Both the position numbers and the translations under genes were made by a program. A stretch of 64,000 nucleotides of DNA, from NCBI RefSeq assembly GCF_016055185.1, contig NZ_JAECVR010000016.1, forward strand, positions 38,238-102,237, in the 5' to 3' direction. Within the stretch, counting starts at the first letter, position 1, and each line of letters starts with the position of its first letter. Below are positions 51,564 through 61,989 of the stretch, in pieces. The notes beneath the pieces are model-generated. The model had not been told where the DNA came from. It worked only from the letters and a program-made list of their open reading frames with translations, and did no database searches. The stretch is from Paenactinomyces guangxiensis. GTDB taxonomy: Bacteria; Bacillota; Bacilli; Thermoactinomycetales; Thermoactinomycetaceae.

Positions 51564-53834
51564 TTATTTTTTGACTTTAGAAACTTCAATCCATGCCTGG
51601 GTTTTATCTCTGTTCACTTTCTTCAACTCAATTTTCAACCCGTTCTTCGGCAGTAACTTTCCTCCAGCCGGATTGAATGGAGAAGAATAGTCATTTCCGT
51701 CATAGAAGGTTTTGATCCCCGGCAGTGGATCATATTTCATGCTAAATTCCGGATACACGACATTGATCGGTGAAGTCGGTTCAAATCCGAATGCGGCGTC
51801 ATTTATCTGGTATCTTGTTGTGCCTACCTCGCCATTATCCCAGTAATGCCCGCGCTGGTGTGCATCAACAACACCGAGGAAACCTTCTCCCGGATGGACA
51901 CCTGTCATGTTATCTTCACCGAAGCGTCCATCGTAATACCAGACAAGCATTCCGGGGTCGTAAGGTAAGTAGCTGTTATTGCGGCGAAGGTGAGCAAGGC
52001 CCTCGTCCACTCCGTTATGGGTCCGCCATTCTACCAGGTAGTAATTGGGATATGAGATGCGAGAACCGTCAAACACTTTAAATCCATCCAGAGTGAATTT
52101 CGGGGTGCCTTCTGCGTCATCTTTGAGAACAACATTTCCGTCTGCTTCCACTGTGATGTTATCGGCGTAGAAACCTTCCATGGTTAAAGCAATATCAGTC
52201 ACATATTGGAATTCAACCTTGATTTTCTTTCCAACAAAGCCGGAGAGATCAATCTCTTCTGTGACCCACTGTTTATTTGTGTTATCATCATACGCTTTTA
52301 CCGGGGTTGGCTTTGTGGCGCCATCTGCGTAAATATTGACATAGAGATAATCGTAGTCCGTCTCAATCTCTCTCCAGGAATCAAAGGTGAGTTTGGCTGT
52401 TTTCGCATTGGTCAGATCAATTTCCGAAGAGATCATCTTAGTGTTCAGCATATCGCCTTTGGTAGAGAAATAAGATTTGCTGCCCAGCGGTTGGGTTGGC
52501 GGATCCACTAAGCGGTCGGGCAGATTAATTTTGAGCATTTTTCCACTTTTGGTATCTGCAACTGCTTCTTTAACTTTAAATTTTCTCTTTTTATGCAATT
52601 CCTCAAAATCAATCACGGTTGGAGCCGGCCAGTTCCCGCCGTATGTTTCATGGAAAAACAATTTTGCCCACGGGCTGAAACCGGTCGGTTCGGTACCCAG
52701 AATTTTACCCGTCCAGCTTCCGTAGGACATGAGGGACCAGGCTTCAACCGGAGAACCTGAACCGGTATAACCTGTGTCATATTCATCCGGCAGTCCCAGA
52801 TTATGCCCGTATTCATGGCAAAATACCCCGGATGCTCCATCTTCCGGTTGAATGATGTAGTCAAATGCTTTCAGTGTGGTTCCCGGAATCGGTACAGGCT
52901 CGGCACCGATGACAGAACGGTGAGACCAGATTGCATTTTCTCCCAGGTCTCCTCCGCCCGCCTCTTCACCCATACCGGAGTGAACAATAAACAGGTTATC
53001 CAACAAGCCGTCCGGTTCTGAGACATTACCATCGTTATCAAAATCGTAGGGATCACGCTGGTCAAATTTCGCTTCATTTCCGGCAATTTGTTTACCCACA
53101 GACTCCAATGTTTCTTTGACAAGTTCCCGGGGTCTGGCATCATTCGCGTAACCGGCGTGGGAACCGTAATATGCAGCATCATTTTTCGCCTTGATCCACG
53201 GAGTAACTTTCCCATCCAATGCCCAGTAGCCGGCGGATTGTTCCAAATAGTACTGAGTCATCGTTTTTAGTTTTGTTCCATCATCCATTGTGAATCCATT
53301 ACGATTAAAGAGCAAATTCTGATAATGCTTTTGATTGAAATCTTTCACCCAAAAATGGCTGTCATCTTCACGCTTGATGTTGTTATGCGGATAATCCGGA
53401 AACTCGATCAAAGCAACAACCGCATTATCAACATGCCGCTTTTTTAAGCCCTTTGCTTCCGGTACACTTTCTTTCAAACCAGCAATCTTTTTTGCCACTC
53501 TTTTTTGCAGTGCTTTTTTTCCTTTATAAGCACGTTTACCGAACTTACTGGAGACATCGATCCCACCGGTTTTGGCGTTCGGCGTTTTGCCCCGAGTAGC
53601 ATAAGCTTTGACTGCTTTCTCAATTTCCGCGGGAGAAGCATCTTTACTCAGTTTGCCTTTTTTAATTAAAGATTTTACAAGTGCTTCCTGGTTTACTACT
53701 GACCAGTCAACTTCGCTTTCAGAAACCTTAGCTGCCGGCGCAGATTTGGCGTAACCTGCCCCGGGGGTAACTACAGCGGCTCCGATCAGTAAGGATGTAG
53801 AAAGCAAGGCAATCACTGACTTATTGATCTTCAT
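51564..53834 (-). CDS. inhA: Immune inhibitor A-type metalloprotease (peptidase M6)
   Basis: A 756-residue secreted protease. A signal peptide (VIALLSTSLLIGAAVVTPG) and propeptide precede the M6 catalytic domain with zinc motif CHEYGHNLGLPDEYD, then beta-rich C-terminal domains (SWREIETDYDYLYV; ISYPNYYLVEWRTHN). In Bacillus cereus InhA cleaves host antibacterial peptides; in environmental spore formers the substrate is unknown. RBS AAGGGGGAA before the ATG. Length is slightly below the 780-800 usual. It splits the otherwise conserved nucleoside genes from dacF. Confidence 0.9.
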   Translation of the reverse strand: MKINKSVIALLSTSLLIGAAVVTPGAGYAKSAPAAKVSESEVDWSVVNQEALVKSLIKKGKLSKDASPAEIEKAVKAYATRGKTPNAKTGGIDVSSKFGKRAYKGKKALQKRVAKKIAGLKESVPEAKGLKKRHVDNAVVALIEFPDYPHNNIKREDDSHFWVKDFNQKHYQNLLFNRNGFTMDDGTKLKTMTQYYLEQSAGYWALDGKVTPWIKAKNDAAYYGSHAGYANDARPRELVKETLESVGKQIAGNEAKFDQRDPYDFDNDGNVSEPDGLLDNLFIVHSGMGEEAGGGDLGENAIWSHRSVIGAEPVPIPGTTLKAFDYIIQPEDGASGVFCHEYGHNLGLPDEYDTGYTGSGSPVEAWSLMSYGSWTGKILGTEPTGFSPWAKLFFHETYGGNWPAPTVIDFEELHKKRKFKVKEAVADTKSGKMLKINLPDRLVDPPTQPLGSKSYFSTKGDMLNTKMISSEIDLTNAKTAKLTFDSWREIETDYDYLYVNIYADGATKPTPVKAYDDNTNKQWVTEEIDLSGFVGKKIKVEFQYVTDIALTMEGFYADNITVEADGNVVLKDDAEGTPKFTLDGFKVFDGSRISYPNYYLVEWRTHNGVDEGLAHLRRNNSYLPYDPGMLVWYYDGRFGEDNMTGVHPGEGFLGVVDAHQRGHYWDNGEVGTTRYQINDAAFGFEPTSPINVVYPEFSMKYDPLPGIKTFYDGNDYSSPFNPAGGKLLPKNGLKIELKKVNRDKTQAWIEVSKVKK

Positions 53835-54088
53835 ACGGTTCCCCCTTTGTTTTAAATTGAAAGTACAATATTAATTATAAATATAGTTAAATGTTTTTCA
53901 ATAATAATACGTTAATCTAAATATTCAGTTTTTAATTTTTAATTATATGTATGGCGATAGGATATTTCAACAGCTACTGTTGACTTAACATTGGGGGCAA
54001 TCCACTGATTAAAATGGGTTAAAACAGCATTAGAGATTATATTTGGAAATTTATTTTCCCGCTGATACAGATCCCCCCTAAAATAAAA
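53835..54088. other. Promoter region of inhA, AT-rich
   Basis: About 250 nt, AT-rich, between inhA and the pdp terminator. It should carry the inhA promoter, but no clear -35/-10 pair stands out, and I see no ORF or repeat. Confidence 0.4.
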
Positions 54089-54117
54089 GCCCGTGCTCAT
54101 TGATAAGAAGCACGGGC
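54089..54117 (-). terminator. Strong terminator of the nucleoside salvage operon
   Basis: GCCCGTGCT / AGCACGGGC, 9-bp perfect stem followed on the minus strand by TTTTATTTTA, 36 nt past the pdp stop. Confidence 0.9.
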
Positions 54118-54152
54118 CTGCCTAAAATGTAAATACCAGTTACCATTTCCGG

Positions 54153-55478
54153 TTAAACTTGAATGATCCCCTCTGCGGAGACAATACAACGAACCAGAGC
54201 CGGAGGGGTAACCGGGCGATCCTGAATATCAATCGCACTTATCATGCGTTTTTTCACTTCTTCCACGGCATCCTTTTTATTCACATACAGCGTAGCAATC
54301 GCCTCACCTTTTTTCACTTTGTCCCCCACTTTTTTGTGTAAGACGATTCCTACTGCATGGTCGATCTGATCCTCTTTCGTCGCGCGTCCTGCCCCTAATT
54401 TCATCGCACACAAACCAACCGTTTCAGCCTGGATGGCCTGTACGATTCCGTCTGATTCAGCCGGCACGGAAATCTTTTCCTGTGGTTGGGGCAATTTCTC
54501 GGGGTGATCAATTTGCTCCGGGTTTCCATGTTGCCCGGCAATAAATTCTTTAAACTTTGCCAGCGCACTGCCGTCATTGATGCATGTTTCCAGCGTGTGG
54601 CGTGCCTCTTCCGCTGTTTGGTATTTCCCGGACAACACCAGCATCTGACTTCCCAGAATCAGACTCAGTTCTCTTAAATCGGCGGGACCATGCCCTTTTA
54701 GTGTATCTATCGCTTCCTTGACCTCAATCGCATTTCCCACTGCAAATCCCAGCGGCTGGCTCATATCGCTAACTACAGCAACTGTTGTCCTGCCAACATG
54801 CTTTCCAATCGCGACCATGGCCTCCGCCAGGCGAATGGCATCCGCTTCTTCTTTCATAAATGCCCCGTCGCCCGTTTTGACATCCAGAACAATTGCGTCG
54901 GCACCAGCGGCGATTTTTTTGCTCATGATGGAACTGGCAATCAGGGGGATGGATTCCACAGTTGCCGTTACATCGCGTAAAGAGTAGAGTCTTTTATCCG
55001 CAGGGGTCAGATCAGCTGTCTGCCCCATGACGGCGATATTGTTTCTGTTTACTAAATCAACAAATTCCTTGGTTTCCATTTCCGTTGAAAAGCCGCTGAT
55101 CGACTCCAGCTTATCCACCGTACCGCCGGTATGCCCCAGTCCGCGTCCGGATAGTTTTGCCACCGGAACACCTGCAGCAGCAACCAATGGCCCCAGCACC
55201 AGTGTTGTTGTATCGCCCACGCCTCCGGTGCTGTGTTTATCTACTTTGACACCGGCAATACCGGACAGATCCACCTGTTCACCCGACTTGACGATAGACA
55301 TGGTCAAATCGGCCGTTTCTTTCTCGGTCATACCCTGATAAAAAACAGCCATTGCCCAGGCAGAAATCTGGTAATCCGGAATGCTGCCTTTGGAGTATCC
55401 ATCAATAAGGTACTGAATCTCCTCTGTAGTTAAGGATTGTCCGTCTCTTTTTTTGCGAATAAGTTCTACTGTATTCAT
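54153..55478 (-). CDS. pdp: Pyrimidine-nucleoside phosphorylase
   Basis: A 441-residue enzyme: [34 protein letters not shown] (phosphate site), and a C-terminal biotinyl-like barrel ([20 protein letters not shown]). It splits uridine and thymidine with phosphate. ATG overlaps the preceding punA stop (ATGA) with GAGGTAAAG upstream. It closes the operon deoB-punA-punA-pdp. Confidence 0.94.
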   Translation of the reverse strand: MNTVELIRKKRDGQSLTTEEIQYLIDGYSKGSIPDYQISAWAMAVFYQGMTEKETADLTMSIVKSGEQVDLSGIAGVKVDKHSTGGVGDTTTLVLGPLVAAAGVPVAKLSGRGLGHTGGTVDKLESISGFSTEMETKEFVDLVNRNNIAVMGQTADLTPADKRLYSLRDVTATVESIPLIASSIMSKKIAAGADAIVLDVKTGDGAFMKEEADAIRLAEAMVAIGKHVGRTTVAVVSDMSQPLGFAVGNAIEVKEAIDTLKGHGPADLRELSLILGSQMLVLSGKYQTAEEARHTLETCINDGSALAKFKEFIAGQHGNPEQIDHPEKLPQPQEKISVPAESDGIVQAIQAETVGLCAMKLGAGRATKEDQIDHAVGIVLHKKVGDKVKKGEAIATLYVNKKDAVEEVKKRMISAIDIQDRPVTPPALVRCIVSAEGIIQV

Positions 55479-56299
55479 ATCTTTACCTCTTGGATGATTC
55501 CTTTCACCAGCTTCATGAAAACCGGCTTGGTACGGTTGGCTACTTCAACCACCTGGTCATGGCTGAGCGGTTCCAGCTCTTCACCGATCGCCATATCCGT
55601 GATGCAGGAGATACCCAGTACTTTCAATCCCGCATGGCTTGCGGCAATCACCTCGGGAACAGTAGACATTCCTACAGCATCCCCGCCGAGATTTCTCAGC
55701 ATGATCAATTCTGCAGGAGTCATATATGTAGGGCCGCTTACTCCGGCATATACTCCCTGTTGCAACTGAGCACCCTGTTGTTTGGCGACAGTGAAAGCCA
55801 CTTCCCGCAGTTCCGGGGTGTAGGCAGAGGACATGTCCGGGAAACGGGGACCCAGCTCTGCTAAATTCGGACCGATCAGGGGATTCGAACCAGTCATATT
55901 CAAATGGTCGGTAATAACCATCAAGTCACCAGGCCGAAAACCGGAATTCATCCCACCTGCGGCATTGGTGGCAATCAGCAGTTGAATGCCTAGTGCTTTC
56001 ATCACATAGACAGGGAACACAACTTCGTTCATGCTGTAACCTTCGTAGAAATGGAAGCGTCCCTGCATGGCAGCAACTGTTTTGCCCCCCATCTTCCCAA
56101 TCACCAACTGGCCGGCGTGCCCTTCCACTGTGGACACCGGAAAATGGGGGATCTCCCCATATGGAACAACGATGGCCTCTTCCATTTCTTTGGCCAGATC
56201 ACCAAGTCCCGATCCTAAAATGAGACCGATTTGCGGCTGGTGTTCGGTTAATCCGCGTATCTTATTTTTTGCCTCTTCAATCATTTGCAAGCGATTCAT
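55475..56299 (-). CDS. punA: Purine nucleoside phosphorylase, second copy
   Basis: A 274-residue class [77 protein letters not shown]. It cleaves inosine and guanosine with phosphate. ATG 56299 has GGGGAGGAA 6 nt upstream. It is a diverged tandem paralogue of the next gene (56319), with a 19-nt gap. Confidence 0.93.
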   Translation of the reverse strand: MNRLQMIEEAKNKIRGLTEHQPQIGLILGSGLGDLAKEMEEAIVVPYGEIPHFPVSTVEGHAGQLVIGKMGGKTVAAMQGRFHFYEGYSMNEVVFPVYVMKALGIQLLIATNAAGGMNSGFRPGDLMVITDHLNMTGSNPLIGPNLAELGPRFPDMSSAYTPELREVAFTVAKQQGAQLQQGVYAGVSGPTYMTPAELIMLRNLGGDAVGMSTVPEVIAASHAGLKVLGISCITDMAIGEELEPLSHDQVVEVANRTKPVFMKLVKGIIQEVKI

Positions 56300-56318
56300 T
56301 GATGGTTCCTCCCCGCTG

Positions 56319-57140
56319 TTAAAGTTCACGAATAATGCCTCTCACCAGTTGGATAAATTTTGTTTTTACCCGATCAGCTGTCTCCATCACTTCCTCGTGA
56401 CTTAGCGGTTGCGGCAGAATTCCCGCCGCCATGTTACTGATACAGGAAATACCGAGCACACGGATTCCTGCATGGCGTGCAGTGATCACTTCGGGAACAG
56501 TAGACATCCCCACTGCATCCCCGCCGATTTTTCTAATCATCCGGATTTCCGCAGGTGTTTCATACGATGGTCCCAATACGGCGGTATAAACTCCCTCTTG
56601 TAACTGAATCCCGTGCTTGTCTCCGACCCGTCGGGCCAGTTCACGCAAATCAGGATCATAGGCATTGGACATATCAGGAAAACGCACGCCCAATTCAGGA
56701 TCATTGGGACCAATCAAAGGATTGCGGAACATTAAATTAATATGATCACGAATCAGCATCAGATCTCCCGCTGAGTAAGACTCATTTACCCCTCCCGCCG
56801 CATTTGTAACCAATATCGTTTCCACACCCAGTTCTTTCATGACACGGATCGGGAATGTAACCGAAGACAACTCGTGTCCCTCATACAAATGAAAACGTCC
56901 TGCCATCACCACTACCTGCTGTCCTTCAAGCGTACCAAGAACCAGTTGGCCGGCATGCCCCTCCACGGTTGACACCGGAAAATGAGGAATCTCTTCATAG
57001 GAAATTGATACAGGATTCTCAAGCTCTTCAGCCAGTACGCCCAGTCCTGAACCAAGGATCAGGCCAATTCGCGGTCGAACAGTTGTTTTTGTGGTTATTG
57101 ATTCTGCTGCTTCTTTGATCTGTGTCCGGGTCAGACTCAT
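56319..57140 (-). CDS. punA: Purine nucleoside phosphorylase, first copy
   Basis: A 273-residue class II PNP with [56 protein letters not shown] and [16 protein letters not shown]. All active-site blocks are intact, as in the second copy. Corresponds in position to pupG next to deoB in B. subtilis. The two copies differ throughout, so the duplication is not recent, and substrate specialisation is possible. Confidence 0.93.
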   Translation of the reverse strand: MSLTRTQIKEAAESITTKTTVRPRIGLILGSGLGVLAEELENPVSISYEEIPHFPVSTVEGHAGQLVLGTLEGQQVVVMAGRFHLYEGHELSSVTFPIRVMKELGVETILVTNAAGGVNESYSAGDLMLIRDHINLMFRNPLIGPNDPELGVRFPDMSNAYDPDLRELARRVGDKHGIQLQEGVYTAVLGPSYETPAEIRMIRKIGGDAVGMSTVPEVITARHAGIRVLGISCISNMAAGILPQPLSHEEVMETADRVKTKFIQLVRGIIREL

Positions 57141-57161
57141 CGTTCCACTACTCCTTCTCCG

Positions 57162-58343
57162 TTATTTGAGTTCATGTAAAAAACTGCGGCCGATGGGAGG
57201 TGCCTGAACCTGAAAGTTTTCGGCAATGGTTGCACCAATATCGGCAAATGTCTTACGCAATCCCAATGATTTTCCTTCCTTAGACAACTTCTTGCCAAAC
57301 ACTAGAAGTGGTGTGTATTCCCGGGTGTGATCGGTTCCGTGATGAGTCGGGTCATTGCCGTGATCCGCGGTAATGATAAGCAAATCCCTATCCTGCAAAG
57401 CTTTTAAAATGTCCGGAATCCGTGCGTCAAACTCCTCCAACGCCTGTGCATAGCCAACCGGATCACGGCGATGTCCGTACTTGGCATCAAAATCGACCAG
57501 ATTGGCAAAAGCTAACCCGCGAAACGGTTCTGACAACACCTTTAGCAACTGGTCAACTCCGTCTGCGTTGTTCTTTGTATGTATGGAACGGGTAATACCC
57601 ACTCCGGCATAAATATCAGATATCTTGCCCAGGCCGATCACATCGAGACCCGCTTCGGCCAGGTAGTTCAATACTGTTTTTGCCGGCGGCTTAACTGAGT
57701 AATCACGGCGGTTTGCTGTGCGGGTGAAGTTCCCCGGCCCACCGACAAACGGCCGGGCGATGACGCGGATAACAGAATATTTCTCGTCCATCGTTAGTTC
57801 ACGGGCAATTTCACAGATACGGTAAAGCTCGTCCAAAGGAACAATCTCTTCATGGGCCGCAATTTGAAATACGCTGTCCGCGGAAGTATAGACGATAAGG
57901 TTTCCCGTTTTCATATGTTCATCGCCTAACTCGGCAATGATTTCCGTTCCCGAAGCCGGTTTATTGCCAATCACTTTTCGCCCTGTTTTTTCTTCAAAGA
58001 CCCGGATTAATTCTTCCGGAAAACCATTGGGATAAGTTTTAAAAGGTTTTTGAGTATAAATCCCCATAAACTCCCAATGACCTGTGGTCGTGTCCTTTCC
58101 TTTGGACATTTCACTCATTTTTCCGTAGTATGCGCTTGGAGAGGCAACAGGTTGTACTCCTTCAACCGGCTCGATGTTTCCGAGCCCCAGGCTTGCAAGG
58201 TTGGGCAAGTAAAGCCCCTGTTGATGTTCGGCAATATGCCCCAGTGTATGGGCACCGCTGTCATCATACTCCTCTGCGTCAGGCAGAGCGCCGATCCCCA
58301 CACTGTCCAGGACAATGAGTGTAACGCGCGGAAAGCGTTCCAT
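57162..58343 (-). CDS. deoB: Phosphopentomutase
   Basis: A 393-residue alkaline-phosphatase-superfamily enzyme: [17 protein letters not shown] with the metal Asp, [13 protein letters not shown] with the phospho-acceptor Thr, [16 protein letters not shown] with the metal cluster. It turns ribose/deoxyribose 1-phosphate into the 5-phosphate, downstream of the phosphorylases. ATG 58343 follows GGAGTGG by 5 nt. First gene of the salvage operon. Confidence 0.94.
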   Translation of the reverse strand: MERFPRVTLIVLDSVGIGALPDAEEYDDSGAHTLGHIAEHQQGLYLPNLASLGLGNIEPVEGVQPVASPSAYYGKMSEMSKGKDTTTGHWEFMGIYTQKPFKTYPNGFPEELIRVFEEKTGRKVIGNKPASGTEIIAELGDEHMKTGNLIVYTSADSVFQIAAHEEIVPLDELYRICEIARELTMDEKYSVIRVIARPFVGGPGNFTRTANRRDYSVKPPAKTVLNYLAEAGLDVIGLGKISDIYAGVGITRSIHTKNNADGVDQLLKVLSEPFRGLAFANLVDFDAKYGHRRDPVGYAQALEEFDARIPDILKALQDRDLLIITADHGNDPTHHGTDHTREYTPLLVFGKKLSKEGKSLGLRKTFADIGATIAENFQVQAPPIGRSFLHELK

Positions 58344-58411
58344 TCGCACCACTCCTATATTATAAATTAGAAAAAAAAAAGAACGCACAAGTAATTGACT
58401 GTCCGTTACCA

Positions 58412-58654
58412 TCATTCCCCTAACCAATAAAAAATAAGTAGGCGGTTTTTAATTTCGCTAAGCGGATCCCTTTCAGACGGAGCATCTTGATATGCAAACA
58501 CTTTAACCGCCCCGCCCGAGGGTTCCTTATACATAACATCCGGTCTCCAGTAGGGTGCCAAAAAAGCCATGATCTGATACAACAGCAGAGTAAACAGGAC
58601 AAACAACAGAATAAATTTTGTCCATTCCTTCATCTTGCGCAAAGAGATAATCAT
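58412..58654 (-). CDS. yqzK: DUF4227 (YqzK-like) protein
   Basis: An 80-residue protein with one membrane helix ([20 protein letters not shown]) and a short C-terminal tail containing [14 protein letters not shown], as in YqzK/DUF4227. Function unknown. In B. subtilis yqzK lies between fur and xerD; here it lies between ald and deoB, with xerD absent. The start is weakly supported. Confidence 0.75.
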   Translation of the reverse strand: MIISLRKMKEWTKFILLFVLFTLLLYQIMAFLAPYWRPDVMYKEPSGGAVKVFAYQDAPSERDPLSEIKNRLLIFYWLGE

Positions 58655-58736
58655 AGCAGGATCGTCCTTTTCCGGTTGTTGTTATAAAGTTATGGAAAAG
58701 AACGATCAAATATGCGAACAAGTCTCTTTTTCGCGA

Positions 58737-59867
58737 TCACACGATTTGGCGGCCCATTACATCATTAAGGGAAACATACGGCAAGTTCAAGCTTTCCGCC
58801 ACCGCCTCATAGGTTACATTTCCTTGCATCACGTTCACCCCGCGGGCGAGGGGGCGGTTTTCGATCAAGGATTGCTCCAGCCCTTTGGAAGCAATTTGTA
58901 CCGCATACGGAATGGTTACATTTGTCAAGGCAAAGGTTGAAGTTCTTGGCACAGCGCCGGGCATATTGGCAACTGCATAATGGACTACATCATGTTTCAC
59001 ATAGGTAGGTTCACTATGGGTTGTAACACGGTCAATCGTTTCAATCGATCCACCCTGGTCAATCGCCACATCAACAATCACCGAACCGGCTTTCATCGTT
59101 TTCACCATTTCTTCAGTTACCAGCCGCGGTGCCCGGCGGCCCGGGATCAGTACGGCACCGATGAGGAGGTCAGCCTTTTTCACCATTTCGGCGATGTGGT
59201 AGCTATTGGACATCAGTGTACGGAGTTGCCCTTTATACAGATCATCCAGTTGTCGCAAACGTTCCGGATTCAGATCCAAAATGGTAACGTTTGCACCCAT
59301 TCCCAAGGCAATTTTCGCTGCATTTGTTCCAACGACGCCGCCGCCGATGATCACAACATCAGCAGGCAGAACTCCGGGTACTCCTCCCAGCAGCACCCCT
59401 CTTCCGCCGTGCGGCTTTTCCAGGAACTGAGCGCCGATTTGAGCAGCCATACGCCCGGCTACTTCACTCATCGGGGTGAGAAGAGGCAGTGCTCCGTTGT
59501 CTAACTGAATCGTTTCATAAGCAATCGCCGTAACTCCCCGTTCCATCAAGGCTTGCGTTAATTCTGGTTCCGGTGCCAGATGGAGATATGTAAACAGAAT
59601 GAGCCCTTCACGGAAGTACTCATACTCAGATGGCTGAGGTTCTTTTACCTTCAGAATCATCTCGGCATGGTTCCAAACATCCGCTGCCGAATGAAGGATT
59701 TTTGCACCATGTGCCACAAAATCGTTATCGGCAAATCCGCTTCCCACACCGGCACCCTGTTCAATGATCACTTCATGACCGGCATTGATCAAAGCATCTA
59801 CCCCGGCCGGTGATATAGCGACCCGATTTTCGTTATTTTTAACTTCTTTAGGTACACCAATAATCAT
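58737..59867 (-). CDS. ald: Alanine dehydrogenase
   Basis: A 376-residue NAD-dependent enzyme: [19 protein letters not shown] at the start with substrate residues, Lys in [12 protein letters not shown], His in [13 protein letters not shown], and the NAD loop [17 protein letters not shown]. It interconverts L-alanine with pyruvate and ammonia and supports sporulation on alanine in B. subtilis. The gene has a long leader (to about 60138) from the promoter at 60145-60172. Confidence 0.95.
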   Translation of the reverse strand: MIIGVPKEVKNNENRVAISPAGVDALINAGHEVIIEQGAGVGSGFADNDFVAHGAKILHSAADVWNHAEMILKVKEPQPSEYEYFREGLILFTYLHLAPEPELTQALMERGVTAIAYETIQLDNGALPLLTPMSEVAGRMAAQIGAQFLEKPHGGRGVLLGGVPGVLPADVVIIGGGVVGTNAAKIALGMGANVTILDLNPERLRQLDDLYKGQLRTLMSNSYHIAEMVKKADLLIGAVLIPGRRAPRLVTEEMVKTMKAGSVIVDVAIDQGGSIETIDRVTTHSEPTYVKHDVVHYAVANMPGAVPRTSTFALTNVTIPYAVQIASKGLEQSLIENRPLARGVNVMQGNVTYEAVAESLNLPYVSLNDVMGRQIV

Positions 59868-60138
59868 GATGAAACCCTGCTACTCTAAAATACATAGAAA
59901 AATGTGTGCCAGTTGTATTCTCGCTTCTCTCCGCCTGACACACGACCGGACCATTTCGGCGGGCCAGACGGCCGTTTCCGGCAGACGTTGATGCCTGCCC
60001 CAAAATTTGTGCGTCGCATGAGAAAAGATCCCCATGCTTCCTGCGAACATCACAGACATTCTTCTATCCAGTAGCAGATATTCACCTCTCTTTTTATAAA
60101 ATGGTTACAAAGGTAAATCAATTTATTCCCCCTTTGCC
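59868..60138 (-). other. Long 5-prime leader of ald with a small ORF
   Basis: About 270 nt between the ald start and its predicted transcription start. The minus strand has an ATG frame from 60059 to 59880 (59 codons, MSVMFAGSMGIFSHATHKF ... LAHIFLCILE) ending 12 nt before ald, with no strong ribosome site. The GC-rich centre (CGGAAACGGCCGTCTGG) may fold. Leader control or a remnant gene; unproven. Confidence 0.35.
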
Positions 60139-60144
60139 ATGACT

Positions 60145-60172
60145 ATCATACCACGCTTGTAAGCCTGGTCAA
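60145..60172 (-). promoter_or_regulatory. Promoter upstream of ald
   Basis: Minus strand TTGACC (60167-60172), 16 nt, TATGAT (60145-60150): a good sigma-A pair, about 280 nt before the ald start. Confidence 0.65.
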
Positions 60173-60191
60173 ATATTATTTTAAACAAAAA

Positions 60192-60220
60192 ACGCGAGAT
60201 CTTTTCAACGGATCTCACGT
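60192..60220 (-). terminator. Terminator after fur
   Basis: ACGTGAGATC / GATCTCGCGT stem (one G-U pair) followed by TTTTTTG on the minus strand; the stem includes the fur stop codon. Confidence 0.8.
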
Positions 60221-60694
60221 AACTTTGGAACCTACCAGCTTTTTGGGATCGGCCACCTGTCCTTTGCAGCGATGACAGATTCCATGAAAGGTTAAACGAT
60301 GGTCTACAATTTGAAAATCATATTCTTTCTCAACCCGATCTTCAATCGGGCCTAACAAATCTTCCATGATTTCATCTACCGTACCGCAATTGAGGCAAAT
60401 GAGGTGGTGGTGGTGATGCTCCGCCCCCTCAGCCCGAAATTCATAGCGCGTCACACCATCTCCGAAATTCAGCTTGTGGATGATCTGCAAGTCACTAAGC
60501 AATTCCAGTGTACGATATACGGTTGCAAGCCCGATTTCCGGAGCTTTTTCCTTCACCAACAGGTAGACATCCTCTGCGCTCAGGTGATCTTCCTCATTTT
60601 CCAAAAGCACTCGGACAGTCGCTTCCCGTTGGGGGGTCAATTTGTAGTTATGGGCGGACAACTGTTGTTTAATTTGGTTCACCCGTTTTTCCAC
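60215..60694 (-). CDS. fur: Ferric uptake regulator Fur
   Basis: A 159-residue Fur-family repressor: winged helix (YKLTPQREATVRVLLEN; IGLATVYRTLELLSDL), metal region HHHHHLICLNCGTVDEI and a C-terminal CHRCKG. Two CxxC pairs suggest a structural zinc site. With Fe(II) it represses iron-uptake genes; placement near yqzK and spoIIM supports Fur over PerR or Zur. I start at GTG 60694, with AGGGGGG 7 nt upstream. Confidence 0.9.
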   Translation of the reverse strand: MEKRVNQIKQQLSAHNYKLTPQREATVRVLLENEEDHLSAEDVYLLVKEKAPEIGLATVYRTLELLSDLQIIHKLNFGDGVTRYEFRAEGAEHHHHHLICLNCGTVDEIMEDLLGPIEDRVEKEYDFQIVDHRLTFHGICHRCKGQVADPKKLVGSKVT

Positions 60695-60781
60695 ATCCAC
60701 ACCCCCCTGCGTATCTGACACCATTATATTTGAGGAAGCCTGATGAAGTCAAACCAAATAAAAGAGACTATCATCTAATAA

Positions 60782-61456
60782 TTATTTTAAATATAAATGA
60801 CACAAGTGACTAATCAATCCGACCGGCGGAACAGCTGTTTTCATCAGATGGGGGGAAATAAATGCTTCAAACAGAGAGGATAGAAGCATCATCACCGCCA
60901 TTCCGGTTACCAGAATGGAAAAGGAAACAAATTGCGGATAAATGGTTCCCCGATGATGGATCAGCCGGTTTCGCACCAACAATATGGAAAAGTTGATCCC
61001 TGATACGGCTACAATAATTAAAGCGGGTATGACCAGCAAATTTTGCGGCACCACAGATACAAAAGCAAACCATAGCCCCTTCCATGACAGTTGGTTCACC
61101 AAAAAGCCCACCGTAAATCCGATCACTAAGCCTTTGAGAAAAATAAAGACAAGCAACACGGGAATTCCAATCACCGACAAGCCCAAAATCCACATTAATC
61201 CAATCGTTTTCAGGTGGTCACCCATTGAATGCTGAAAGGCGATCTCCGATTCTGCGATTGAATTTTGCTCTAACCCCTGGAAAAAATAACTGAGGTAATT
61301 AAGCAATCCTTCCTTTTGCGCGGGGTCTAAAGTATTGACAATGACTGCCCCGAAGATCACACCCATCATAAATAATACCGTTATAAATATATAAAGGGAT
61401 TTCTGGTTTTGTACATGCACCTGAATGCTTTGGCTCCACTGGCTTTTTCTTTTCAT
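60782..61456 (-). CDS. spoIIM: Stage II sporulation protein M
   Basis: A 224-residue membrane protein with about five TM helices (LYIFITVLFMMGVIFGAVIV; FIFLKGLVIGFTVGFLVNQL; VVPQNLLVIPALIIVAVSG), matching SpoIIM. With SpoIID and SpoIIP it forms the complex that digests septal peptidoglycan during engulfment. ATG 61456 with GAGGAGGGG upstream. A strong hairpin lies just before the ribosome site. Usually sigma-E controlled; no clear sigma-E box was seen. Confidence 0.92.
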   Translation of the reverse strand: MKRKSQWSQSIQVHVQNQKSLYIFITVLFMMGVIFGAVIVNTLDPAQKEGLLNYLSYFFQGLEQNSIAESEIAFQHSMGDHLKTIGLMWILGLSVIGIPVLLVFIFLKGLVIGFTVGFLVNQLSWKGLWFAFVSVVPQNLLVIPALIIVAVSGINFSILLVRNRLIHHRGTIYPQFVSFSILVTGMAVMMLLSSLFEAFISPHLMKTAVPPVGLISHLCHLYLK

Positions 61457-61466
61457 ACAAACCCCT

Positions 61467-61502
61467 CCTCTGCCTGTCACTCTACTCTATGACAGGCAGA
61501 GG
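61467..61502 (-). repeat. Perfect hairpin beside the spoIIM ribosome site
   Basis: CCTCTGCCTGTCA (61467-61479) and TGACAGGCAGAGG (61490-61502) form a 13-bp stem with a 10-nt loop. On the mRNA the 3-prime arm ends in GGCAGAGG, touching the GAGGAGGGG ribosome site, so it could limit translation or end an upstream transcript (no U-run). Confidence 0.6.
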
Positions 61503-61989
61503 GAGATTATACGGGAAAGATAAGATAGAGTTAGAGATTTCATTTTCAGGCTTCCATTTCTGGCGATCGCCGCTGAAAGAGAGACAACCTCTGCAAAGAT
61601 CATTGAGGCACTCGTTTCGCTATCGGGAGAAAAAGGACATTCCGATGAGCATTCTCTGCAGCTTATTTAAAAAGAATCATCGGATGTGCGGCTTTCTTAC
61701 TGTGTGCCGCTTTCCAATCCTTTACTTCATCTTTTCATGTAAAAAGAATGTTACGATAAAGTAAAGGAGGAAATTCAATATGTGCGTTCTCCCATTCCTT
61801 TAAGAACGGTTCGAGCCTGAGAGGAATGTAGATTTCGAGTGATAGCCGGGGCAAGAAGAAGTGTAGTTGGCCGAAATGATAAAGTCCCCCCAACCAATAA
61901 GACCAGCGCAGACTTTTTCAGATGATACATCAGGAGTATTGATAGATCGATCCTGCTAGCATAACGGGATTCAAAAGGAGAGACAGAGA
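61503..61989. other. Unassigned 490-nt region
   Basis: No convincing gene. The plus strand has a strong AAAGGAGGAAATTCAAT site and ATG at 61781 that opens only a 7-residue frame before TAA, followed by broken frames, so it may be a decayed gene. A minus-strand frame (61775-62026) has no ribosome site and overlaps the next gene. Confidence 0.4.

Noticed and set aside
61489..61764. Plus-strand frame of 91 codons upstream of the coiled-coil gene
   Set aside because: It starts inside the spoIIM hairpin and has no ribosome site or recognised motif.
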